From Sporotomaculum syntrophicum (GTDB taxonomy: Bacteria > Bacillota > Desulfotomaculia > Desulfotomaculales > Desulfallaceae), in NCBI RefSeq assembly GCF_009932395.1, contig NZ_LSRS01000003.1:494043-558042 (forward strand): a stretch of 64,000 nucleotides of DNA. Direction: 5' to 3'. The translations under genes were made by a program, and so were the position numbers. Numbering within the stretch: the stretch's first letter is position 1; each line of letters opens with the position of its first letter. Below, piece by piece: positions 1 through 7,204 of the stretch. The notes below the pieces were generated by a model. That model worked only from the letters and a program-made list of their open reading frames with translations. It did no database searches and had not been told where the DNA came from.

Positions 1-248
1 AGTAAAACAATATCTATACCGCCAACCCCGGCCAGCATGTTTTTAATAAACCTTTCGTGTCCGGGCACATCAATAATGCCTACTGTCCGACCGTTGTTCA
101 GCTTCAGGTAGGCAAAGCCCAATTCAATGGAAATACCCCGCTCCTTTTCTTCCTTGAGCCGGTCGGTATCCACGCCCGTCAACGCCTTAATTAGCACTGT
201 TTTGCCATGATCTACGTGGCCTGCCGTACCAATAATGATATGTTTTAT
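1..248 (-). CDS. selB: Selenocysteine-specific elongation factor SelB, N-terminal part (cut by window edge)
   Basis: SelB is the EF-Tu-like GTPase that carries Sec-tRNA to UGA codons marked by a SECIS hairpin. The visible 82 codons are the start of the GTPase domain: the P-loop GHVDHGKT, then a switch region with [10 protein letters not shown], then DVPGHERF of the G3 motif. The reading frame opens at an ATA codon (246-248), exactly where homologues have the initiating Met before [16 protein letters not shown]. There is no ATG, GTG or TTG between that point and the upstream in-frame stop. A strong Shine-Dalgarno GGGAGGTG lies 7-8 bases upstream. The ATA overlaps the selA stop codon, so the two genes are probably translationally coupled. 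The identity is secure; the start codon is anomalous. Confidence 0.9.
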   Translation of the reverse strand, partial: MKHIIIGTAGHVDHGKTVLIKALTGVDTDRLKEEKERGISIELGFAYLKLNNGRTVGIIDVPGHERFIKNMLAGVGGIDIVL

Positions 249-1684
249 GGTAAAGCACCTCCCTTAAGCACTCGGGTAAGCACAGCCACTAGGGTGGTTT
301 CCTCGCCCGGCAGAATAGTGCGCAGGTCGAGCAGCAATTTTTCATCCTGCAGCCTGCCAATTACAGCCGGTTCTTGCTCCCGCAACCGGCCGGCTAGATC
401 GAAAACAGTCATGTCCCTGGGGGCTACTTCTACTCCCCAGGAAGGGAGGTCGGCAGTGGGTAGTGCTCCCCCCCCTACGGCTGAATTTGTTTGCACCACT
501 TTGCACAAGGCATATTCACCGGCAGCTGTGTTCAGCTCTGCGGTTACGGCTTCCGCTCTCTGCTTGAGCAGGTTGTTATCGGCGGAGAGCATGGCCAGTG
601 TTGGGATGCGCTGCCAGGCCATCTGTGGCTCAATGTATTCACGCAGAGTGGCTTCTAAAGCGGCAATAGTAAATTTATCTATCCGTACTGCCCTGGTGAG
701 CGGGTTCTTTTTCATGCGATCAATGTATGACTTTTTGCCAACGATGATCCCTGCCTGGGGGCCGCCCAGCAGCTTATCCCCGGAAAAAGTGACCACATCG
801 GCGCCGTCTTTGACCACCTGTTGTACGGTAGGCTCGGCGGGAAGCCCGTAAACACTCAAATCCTTCAGTGAACCGCTGCCCAGGTCAGACATTACCGGTA
901 ACTGTCCGGACAAGCCCAGGTCAACAAGCTCGGCAATTGTGGTTTCCCTGGTGAAGCCCATAATGCGGTAATTGCTGGTATGTACGTGCAGCAATAAGGC
1001 TGTTTCCGGCGTAATGGCTCGCTGGTAATCGGCGGGATAAGTTTTATTGGTGGTCCCCACTTCTACCAAACGGCAACCGCTCTGGGTCATGACGTCGGGG
1101 ATACGAAAAGAGCCGCCGATTTCCACCAGTTGCCCCCGGGAGACAATTACTTCCCTCCCGCTGGCCATAGTGCCCAGTGCCAGCAGGACAGCGGCGGCGT
1201 TGTTATTGACTACCAGCGCTGCCTCGGCGCCGGTTAATTGGATCAGCAATTGTTCCACCGGGGCATAACGCGAGCCGCGCTTGCCGGTAGCCAAATCCAT
1301 TTCCAGGTTGGAATAACCCGAGGCGGCATCATTGATCGCTTGCCGGGCACTCTCCCCCAGCACTGCCCGTCCCAGGTTGGTATGCAGCACCACACCGGTG
1401 GCATTAATCACCTTGCGCAGGTTGGGACGGTTTCGGGAATGGGCTAGTTTAGTTGTTTTTTCTACAATCAAGGCTAGCAAATAATCCCTGGCTTGGTGCT
1501 CAAGCGGAGCCTGCAGCCGTCCGGCCGACAGGTCTGCTCTCAATAAGGTAATCGTGTCCCGAATAGCTTGTAGCACTAAAGGACGCGGTACTGATTGTGC
1601 CAGGGTATAGATAACCGGGTTTTGCAGTACCTCATCCACCGGCGGTATATGCCTTAATAGGCTGTTGGGGTTATGTTCATACAT
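245..1684 (-). CDS. selA: L-seryl-tRNA(Sec) selenium transferase SelA
   Basis: SelA is a PLP enzyme that converts seryl-tRNA(Sec) to selenocysteyl-tRNA(Sec) with selenophosphate. The protein has 479 residues, close to the usual 460-480. The N-terminal helical domain is followed by the [15 protein letters not shown] segment (about 94-107) and by the PLP-lysine motif [11 protein letters not shown] with Lys304. The start is ATG with an AGGAGG-type ribosome site at 1686-1692. It overlaps selB by a few bases, forming a selAB operon. selC and selD are not in the window. Nothing in the reading frame looks damaged. Confidence 0.96.
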   Translation of the reverse strand: MYEHNPNSLLRHIPPVDEVLQNPVIYTLAQSVPRPLVLQAIRDTITLLRADLSAGRLQAPLEHQARDYLLALIVEKTTKLAHSRNRPNLRKVINATGVVLHTNLGRAVLGESARQAINDAASGYSNLEMDLATGKRGSRYAPVEQLLIQLTGAEAALVVNNNAAAVLLALGTMASGREVIVSRGQLVEIGGSFRIPDVMTQSGCRLVEVGTTNKTYPADYQRAITPETALLLHVHTSNYRIMGFTRETTIAELVDLGLSGQLPVMSDLGSGSLKDLSVYGLPAEPTVQQVVKDGADVVTFSGDKLLGGPQAGIIVGKKSYIDRMKKNPLTRAVRIDKFTIAALEATLREYIEPQMAWQRIPTLAMLSADNNLLKQRAEAVTAELNTAAGEYALCKVVQTNSAVGGGALPTADLPSWGVEVAPRDMTVFDLAGRLREQEPAVIGRLQDEKLLLDLRTILPGEETTLVAVLTRVLKGGALP

Positions 1685-1742
1685 AAGAGTCCTCCTGCTA
1701 TGACTATCTATAATACAGTATATGGCTGTGGCGGCTTATATC

Positions 1743-3068
1743 TTATAGACCCGCCCGCCGACGTACCCGTTTAATTGCCTCGTTGCACCGCACCAGCAAG
1801 TCAGATTCGTCAATAGTAGTTAACCGGTCATTGGCAAAAACTATTTGCCCATCTACCATCGTCAGGGTGACATCGCTGCTTTTGGCTTGGTAGACCAGCT
1901 GGCTGTAGATGTTATTGTAGTCAACCGGCGCGCAATGCAGGTTGTTTAAATTAACCAAAGCCAGGTCAGCTTTTTTACCTACTTCCAGGGAGCCAATCTG
2001 CTGTTCAAGCCCCATCGCCGCCGCTCCACCCAGGGTAGCCAGCTCAAAGGTTTGCCAGTCAGGCATGGCTGTTGGTCCATGTAGCGGTTTTTGGATTAAA
2101 GACGCCGTACGCATTTCTATAAACTGGTCCAGGTTATTGTTGCAAGGGGCACCGTCGGCTCCAAGAGCTACGTGGATGCCTTGAGCCAGCATTTGGGGGA
2201 TGGGGGCGATGCCCGAGCCAAGTTTCAGGTTGCAGGAGGGACAGTGTACCACTTTTGTACCACTGCGGCGCAGTATTTCAATTTCCTCTTCATCTACCCA
2301 AATACAGTGAGCCAGGATTAGGTTGGTGTCGGTTAGACCCAGCTGATCCAAATAAACAATATTGCGCGTGCCCTTTTCAGCCTGCACAATAGCGATTTCG
2401 TTCCGGTTTTCCGAAGCGTGAGTATGCACTGCTACGTTATACCGGTCGGCTAAATCGCGCACCTGCACCAGTAACTCCTCACTGCAGGAAATCGCAAAGC
2501 GTGGGGTAAAGGCATATTGCAGTCGCCCTTCGGCGGCACCGTGCCATCTTTCCAGCAGGTCGACACTTTGCTGCAGGGAATTACTGGTATTTTCCAGTAA
2601 GTTGCCGATACTTGGGGGGCCGCAGTCCATCATAATTTTACCGCTGATAGCCCTGATGCCTGTATCCACAATAGCCTGAAAGGCGTGCTCAGCGTAGTGC
2701 ACAGACTCCATGTCAATGATGGCGGTGGTACCGCCCCGGAATAATTCGCCGATGCCTAAAAGAGCCGAGTAATAAACCGATTCGGGGTCATGAGCCCCTT
2801 CCAGCGGCCAGATGCGGGTTTGCAGCCAATCCATTAACTGCATATCGTCAGCTTGTCCCCGGAAAAGAGTCTGGCAGAGGTGCACATGGGCCTGGATCAA
2901 CCCGGGGATTAATACTTGCCCCCGGGCATCAATCACCCGGTCGGCGTCCTGGTTAATATCGCCAATAGAGGAGATACGGTCATCTTCGACCAGTAACCCA
3001 CCCTGCAGTACCTGGCGGTCCTGGTTCATCGTAACGATAAAGGCGTTATTGATTAGAATACTGGACAA
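1743..3068 (-). CDS. Amidohydrolase, 5'-deoxyadenosine/S-adenosylhomocysteine deaminase family
   Basis: A 441-residue metal-dependent amidohydrolase of the TRZ/ATZ-MtaD-DadD group, which deaminates adenine nucleosides such as SAH, MTA or 5'-deoxyadenosine. The metal ligands are all visible: H61 and H63 in AHVHLCQT, H217 in HTHASE, H254 in LAHCIW and D305 in GADGAPCNNN; HCPSCNLKLGSG is also typical. The start ATG has an AAGGAG ribosome site. It sits 58 bp upstream of selA on the same strand and may be cotranscribed. Substrate choice inside this family cannot be read from the sequence; salvage of radical-SAM by-products is a plausible role. Confidence 0.85.
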   Translation of the reverse strand: MSSILINNAFIVTMNQDRQVLQGGLLVEDDRISSIGDINQDADRVIDARGQVLIPGLIQAHVHLCQTLFRGQADDMQLMDWLQTRIWPLEGAHDPESVYYSALLGIGELFRGGTTAIIDMESVHYAEHAFQAIVDTGIRAISGKIMMDCGPPSIGNLLENTSNSLQQSVDLLERWHGAAEGRLQYAFTPRFAISCSEELLVQVRDLADRYNVAVHTHASENRNEIAIVQAEKGTRNIVYLDQLGLTDTNLILAHCIWVDEEEIEILRRSGTKVVHCPSCNLKLGSGIAPIPQMLAQGIHVALGADGAPCNNNLDQFIEMRTASLIQKPLHGPTAMPDWQTFELATLGGAAAMGLEQQIGSLEVGKKADLALVNLNNLHCAPVDYNNIYSQLVYQAKSSDVTLTMVDGQIVFANDRLTTIDESDLLVRCNEAIKRVRRRAGL

Positions 3069-3270
3069 TCGGTAGTTCTCCTTTATAAGTTTTGCTTGAA
3101 AGTTGCTGTAATTTATATTCTGACCTGGTAACTATTTTACACTTCAAGATGATTAAGGTAAATTCCTCTAATGATATTGTTCTGCAAGTTGTTAAAATAA
3201 ATTCAGACTGTAGCAGTTGTCCATTGACTTCACCCCGTTACAGATATAGTAAATAGTACCGTGGACAAGG

Positions 3271-3313
3271 ACTAAATAAAAATGAGGTGCCGGTCTCTTA
3301 CACCTGGTACCTC
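3271..3313 (-). terminator. Intrinsic terminator of the ktrBA operon
   Basis: On the minus strand the arms GAGGTACC and GGCACCTC (3306-3313 and 3284-3291) form an 8-bp stem with one G-T pair, followed by ATTTTTATTT. It lies just past the ktrA stop. Confidence 0.8.
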
Positions 3314-3343
3314 TTGGGTAGATCATCATTTAGCATTAGTATG

Positions 3344-4036
3344 TTATAACTTCTTATTAACGTGTTTTATTTTTCGATTTCCCATATTGGCTTCTTCAAA
3401 TTTTTGCAGCTTCGTATTTTTGCCAAAGACCACAATGCTATCACCTTGTTTAAGGAGGGTGTTAGCGGTAGGCTGAACAGGTTCGTAATCATGATATACC
3501 AGTAAAACCCACATACCGAACTTTTCAAAGGTATTAATCTTTTCCAAGGTTTTATTAGCAAAGCCCGGTCCTACTTCCAGCTGTTCAACCACAAAGCCCT
3601 GGGGCAGTTCCAGGGTTTCAATTTCTGCCTCGGTGGAAATTGCGTGGGCTAGCCGAAGACCCATATCACGCTCCGGGAAAACAACCCGGTCGGCGCCCAT
3701 CTTCTGTAAAACAGTGCCTCTCCTCTGACTTGGCGCTTTGACAGATACTGTAACACCGGCATCCTTTAATATGCTGGTGGCAATTAAAGCGCCTTCAAAA
3801 TCTGAACTCATCGCGACCACTGCTTCATCAAAATTTTTTTCGCCTATAATTCTAGCTAATTCATCGTCATTATTGCCCACGTCAAGCACGGCACCCGAAA
3901 CAATCATATCCCGTACATCATCCAGTTTATCTTCATTCACATCGATAGCGAAGACATCATGCCCTCTGTCATATAGACCTTGAATCACACCCCGGCCAAA
4001 ACGACCGGCTCCGATGACTAGTACAGATTTTTTCAT
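3344..4036 (-). CDS. ktrA: Potassium uptake regulatory subunit KtrA (RCK/TrkA family)
   Basis: A 230-residue cytoplasmic gating subunit of the Ktr potassium channel. The N-terminal RCK_N Rossmann domain shows VLVIGAGRFGRG (GxGxxG at 9-14) with an acidic residue (D32) at the end of the second strand for nucleotide binding. The C-terminal part (about 140-220) matches an RCK_C domain, which in this family binds c-di-AMP. It follows ktrB by 43 bp on the same strand, so the two are an operon, and a terminator follows. Start ATG is at 4036. Confidence 0.92.
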   Translation of the reverse strand: MKKSVLVIGAGRFGRGVIQGLYDRGHDVFAIDVNEDKLDDVRDMIVSGAVLDVGNNDDELARIIGEKNFDEAVVAMSSDFEGALIATSILKDAGVTVSVKAPSQRRGTVLQKMGADRVVFPERDMGLRLAHAISTEAEIETLELPQGFVVEQLEVGPGFANKTLEKINTFEKFGMWVLLVYHDYEPVQPTANTLLKQGDSIVVFGKNTKLQKFEEANMGNRKIKHVNKKL

Positions 4037-4079
4037 GATAATTAAAGCACCTGCCTAACTTGCATGGATTGGGGGCGGC

Positions 4080-5393
4080 TTACCCGATGAGGATGTTTTC
4101 CTTCATGAAATGGGATTGACGTTTCTCCCTGCCGGCCAGGATCATTACTGTTGTAAAAATACCTATACGGCCGATTAACATTAAAAGTCCGAGCAGTATA
4201 AGTCCAAAGGGAGATAACTGGGACGTTATACCCATTGATAAGCCCACCGTGGACAGTGCAGAGACAACTTCAAACATTACCGGCATCAGTGGCAGGTCTT
4301 CTACCGTCATCAGCAGCAAAGTACTGACCATGACCAGCATACCTGCCATGACTACCACGGCAAAAGCTTTGCTTACACTCTTGGGGGCGATTTCCCTTTC
4401 AAAAAAAACGACTACCTTTTTGCCGCGTACCAGAGACCAGACCGCTAAAACCACCGTTCCCAGGGTGGTAGTCTTGATGCCCCCACCGACTGATCCCGGG
4501 CTGGCCCCAATGAACATCATAATAATCATGAGAAAAATAAATGGTTCGTTCCAGGACGTTACCGGTATGGTAACGAAACCGGCAGTACGAGTAACTGTTT
4601 GAAATACGCTGGTCATTATCTTGTCCTCCAGTGGAGTGCCCTCCAGGAGGTGATTGAACTCACTGGTTAAGAAAAACACACTACCCACCAGTATAATAAC
4701 ACCGGTAACCAACAAAACCATACGGCTGTGCAGGCTGAGCCTTTGCCAGTTGCGTATCATAAAAAGTTCTTGTAAAACAACAAAGCCAAGGCTACCCAGA
4801 AAAATCAGGACAACTATCACCAGATTGACGCCAAAATTATGGCGGAACGATTCCAGGCTTTGCCCGGTTAGGTCAAACCCGGCGCCGTTAAAGGCGCTAA
4901 CCGCATGAAAGGCGAGGAACAGCATGCCCTGAATGATCCCGTCCTCCCATACGTCAGGAATAAGAAAACCCATTATAATTGCGCCGATGCCTTGGATAAC
5001 CAGGGCTAGGAGAATAATGTGACGTACCAGTCGTATAACCCCGGACATGCTATAAGTATTACGGTCTTCGGTAATCAGCATGCGCTGGCCCAAATGAATC
5101 CGCAGACCCAGCATAGTCATGATGATAGTGACCAGGACCATGACCCCCAGACCGCCAACTTGCATAAGCACTATGATAACCACATGCCCAAACGTGGTCC
5201 AGTGGCTTAATGTGGGAACTACTGTGAGCCCGGTTACCGTAAGGGCTGAGGTGGCGGTAAACCAGGCTTGCATCAAATCGGTTGCTCCAGGCTCTGTAGA
5301 GGCTATGGGCAGCATCAGCAGTATAGTGCCAACCAGGTCAACCAGTGCGTAGCCTATTAGCAGCGGTTGACCAAGTTTTATTTTTCTTCGCAT
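4080..5393 (-). CDS. ktrB: Potassium transporter membrane subunit KtrB (TrkH/KtrB family)
   Basis: A 437-residue polytopic membrane protein of the TrkH/KtrB superfamily, built from four M1-P-M2 repeats that form a sodium-dependent potassium pathway. Recognisable filter-region signatures include TVTGLTV near the first pore helix, FNGAGFDLTGQS, TRTAGFVT and SPGSVGGGIKTTT. KtrA is encoded directly downstream. Length fits KtrB (about 440-450) rather than the longer TrkH. No recognised c-di-AMP (ydaO) riboswitch was identified in the 125 bp upstream that separate it from the preceding small reading frame. Confidence 0.93.
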   Translation of the reverse strand: MRRKIKLGQPLLIGYALVDLVGTILLMLPIASTEPGATDLMQAWFTATSALTVTGLTVVPTLSHWTTFGHVVIIVLMQVGGLGVMVLVTIIMTMLGLRIHLGQRMLITEDRNTYSMSGVIRLVRHIILLALVIQGIGAIIMGFLIPDVWEDGIIQGMLFLAFHAVSAFNGAGFDLTGQSLESFRHNFGVNLVIVVLIFLGSLGFVVLQELFMIRNWQRLSLHSRMVLLVTGVIILVGSVFFLTSEFNHLLEGTPLEDKIMTSVFQTVTRTAGFVTIPVTSWNEPFIFLMIIMMFIGASPGSVGGGIKTTTLGTVVLAVWSLVRGKKVVVFFEREIAPKSVSKAFAVVVMAGMLVMVSTLLLMTVEDLPLMPVMFEVVSALSTVGLSMGITSQLSPFGLILLGLLMLIGRIGIFTTVMILAGREKRQSHFMKENILIG

Positions 5394-5469
5394 TATGACC
5401 TCTGTTCGTCAAGTGCCGTTTGAATTATAGAATACCAAAATATAAGTAGTGTCACAAGAGTTGGCATGC

Positions 5470-5503
5470 AAAAACCCTGCTGCCGTCGGACGGTGCAAGG
5501 TTT
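5470..5503 (-). terminator. Intrinsic terminator downstream of the 5519 and 5676 genes
   Basis: On the minus strand AAACCTTGC pairs with GCAGGGTTT around an inner CCGTCCGACGG hairpin, and a run TTTTT follows. It begins 16 bp past the stop of the small frame ending at 5519, and so separates that unit from ktrB. Confidence 0.65.
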
Positions 5504-5518
5504 GGGAAATTTCTTATG

Positions 5519-5638
5519 TTAACCGGGGTAAAATATGTTTAGTTTGACTCGTCCGTATTCGTGAAGCAAGTTAGCAATTTTTTCAATAATGAGCTGTGTT
5601 GTATGGACAAGTTCGAACAATTGCCGACCCTCTCCCAT
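5519..5638 (-). CDS. Possible 39-residue small protein of unknown function
   Basis: A short frame runs from ATG at 5636-5638 to TAA at 5519-5521. The product begins MGEGRQLFELVHTTQLIIEK and ends KLNIFYPG, predicted as one amphipathic helix with a short tail. It lies 37 bp after the polyprenyl-synthase-like gene and ends just before that unit's terminator, so it would be the last gene of the transcript. No clear Shine-Dalgarno is seen, which is the main argument against it. I do not recognise a family. Confidence 0.35.
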   Translation of the reverse strand: MGEGRQLFELVHTTQLIIEKIANLLHEYGRVKLNIFYPG

Positions 5639-5675
5639 TACATGTAATGAAATCTAATTGACTAGTTGTTCTAAC

Positions 5676-6446
5676 TTATACAACCATGAGCTGCAACTCG
5701 GGTTTTTCCGCAGCAAATAAACTCAGCAATGCTTGCAGTGATTCTTTATCTTTGCCCGGCGGCAGCTGATGTAAAATATACTCGGCTTTACCAACATATT
5801 CATTGATTTGTGGGGCAGAGTCGTTTCTTGACCAGAGTCCGAAAGCCATGCCAAGATTAAGTCCTAATTGATACAGCATATCTTTAGCCAGGTTGTCTGC
5901 ACCGGCTAAATCAGCGGCAAGATAGGCACCACAGGCCAGCAGTTCCGCACTCTCGCCGCGGATAGCGTCATTGTAGGCCAGCGGATCAGTGATGGCCAGG
6001 TCCGGATTGTTCAATATGGTTACTTCATTTTTATTAATGGTGCAAATCAGTTCCGCCATGTTTCTCAAATAGTGTACTATACCGGCATTGCACAGGGTGG
6101 TAAAGAATTTGCCATATAGGAAGTCTCCCACCAGCACGGGAAACTGGCAGTCAGTCCGTGTATCTGTTGGGTTATCTTCATCTGTGCCATCTTCCGAAAG
6201 TTTTTCATGCACTTGGGATGCCATAAAAATAAACTGCAGTACGGCTGCCAATGCTACAGTCTGTCTGTTGGCCGGGCTGAACAATCGATGGCAGATCAGG
6301 ACCAGAGCGGGTCGCAAGTTATTATATAAATAACTAACGTCTTGCTTAACATAATCCTTAATATGACCGTTTCGAATATACAGATTTTTGTGGATTAGAT
6401 TTTGTACCTGGTCTAAATCATCGTTGATATGCTGGAATATTTGCAT
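5676..6446 (-). CDS. Degenerate polyprenyl synthetase-like protein, active-site aspartates absent
   Basis: A 256-residue all-alpha protein. The segment around 74-115 (FMASQVHEKLSEDG, then NPTDTR, then FPVLVGDFLYGKFF) lines up with the first conserved region of trans-polyprenyl diphosphate synthases (HDDVIDD ... R.G.PT ... AVLVGDYLFA). The DDxxD aspartates that bind Mg-diphosphate are replaced: HEKLSED. No second DDxxD is seen in the C-terminal half, and the protein is about 60 residues shorter than active enzymes. It may be a non-catalytic partner, like the small subunit of heterodimeric heptaprenyl synthases, or have another role. Start ATG has an AAGGAGG ribosome site. It is downstream of speD. 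Confidence 0.6.
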   Translation of the reverse strand: MQIFQHINDDLDQVQNLIHKNLYIRNGHIKDYVKQDVSYLYNNLRPALVLICHRLFSPANRQTVALAAVLQFIFMASQVHEKLSEDGTDEDNPTDTRTDCQFPVLVGDFLYGKFFTTLCNAGIVHYLRNMAELICTINKNEVTILNNPDLAITDPLAYNDAIRGESAELLACGAYLAADLAGADNLAKDMLYQLGLNLGMAFGLWSRNDSAPQINEYVGKAEYILHQLPPGKDKESLQALLSLFAAEKPELQLMVV

Positions 6447-6529
6447 TTGGTGTGCAGCCTCCTTTGCTTAAACACTATTATATTCGGTGCTGCGATAGAA
6501 TTTCCTTCTGCCGGTTTTTTTTTGCCTAT

Positions 6530-6570
6530 AAAAAGCAATAACCTTGCGTTTGTTTGCCAAACAGCAAGGT
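6530..6570 (-). terminator. Terminator-like hairpin after speD
   Basis: ACCTTGC and GCAAGGT (6564-6570, 6541-6547) form a perfect 7-bp stem extended by GTTTG/CAAAC. It is followed on the minus strand by TATTGCTTTTTAT. It sits 43 bp past the speD stop. Confidence 0.6.
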
Positions 6571-6612
6571 CATGCTAACCTCCACTTAAGTTGGTACTAA
6601 TAAATATCCCTC

Positions 6613-6993
6613 CTAAAGATTTACGGCTTCCTGGTGCAAAATATCAGGAAAAATACCCCGTTTTGTCTCTTTAGCTGTGAGATGCTTGGCGCAGAATTGC
6701 TCTGTTAAATAGTTGCACGCATCCCAGGGATCCACCTTGTCTCCACAGGTAAATACATCAACAGCTGCATAACCCAATTCAGGCCAGGTATGAATGGCTA
6801 AATGTGATTCAGATATTACAACCACTCCACTGACCCCCTGCGGGCTGAATTTATGGAATACAAATTCTCTGATCTCGGCGCCGGCCTCAAGTGCCGCGTT
6901 AACCATGATTCTTTCCACCCTGGCGATATCATTGAGAATATCATATTCACATCCATAGATTTCAGCTAATACATGGCGGCCCAAAGGTTTCAT
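6613..6993 (-). CDS. speD: S-adenosylmethionine decarboxylase proenzyme SpeD
   Basis: A 126-residue enzyme of the short Bacillus/archaeal class that supplies decarboxylated SAM as aminopropyl donor for polyamine synthesis. It is self-processed to a pyruvoyl enzyme. The cleavage site [13 protein letters not shown] is present, with Ser63 the future pyruvoyl residue, His68 and Cys83 (FTCGD) the other catalytic residues. Start ATG at 6993 follows an AAGGGGGAAG ribosome site. A good sigma-A promoter lies upstream. No speE or other polyamine gene is in the window. Confidence 0.95.
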   Translation of the reverse strand: MKPLGRHVLAEIYGCEYDILNDIARVERIMVNAALEAGAEIREFVFHKFSPQGVSGVVVISESHLAIHTWPELGYAAVDVFTCGDKVDPWDACNYLTEQFCAKHLTAKETKRGIFPDILHQEAVNL

Positions 6994-7075
6994 TCCTATT
7001 ATCTTCCCCCTTTATTTAATTGTATTGGCTTGCTTATGTCAGCAAAAAGCAGCTACCTTATACCAGCCAAACTCA

Positions 7076-7103
7076 ATTTTAGCATAAAATCATGTAATGT
7101 CAA
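7076..7103 (-). promoter_or_regulatory. Sigma-A-type promoter for speD
   Basis: On the minus strand TTGACA (7098-7103) is followed after 16 bp by TAAAAT (7076-7081). It lies about 83 bp upstream of the speD start. One mismatch to consensus. Confidence 0.6.
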
Positions 7104-7204
7104 CAAGATTTTAAGCTTAGTTTGGGATTTACTTTGATTATGTTGTGTTTCAACGTGCTTCCTTTACTTTGCGCAGTTTTTCCTTATTTATAAAAGCAAT
7201 GTAC

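Noticed and set aside
207..851. Plus-strand frame of 214 codons opposite selA
   Set aside because: Shadow of selA; low-complexity Ser/Arg-rich product and no ribosome site.
5394..5675. c-di-AMP (ydaO) riboswitch before ktrB
   Set aside because: Expected for some ktr operons, but none of the conserved ydaO sequence was recognised; the interval holds a small frame and a terminator instead.
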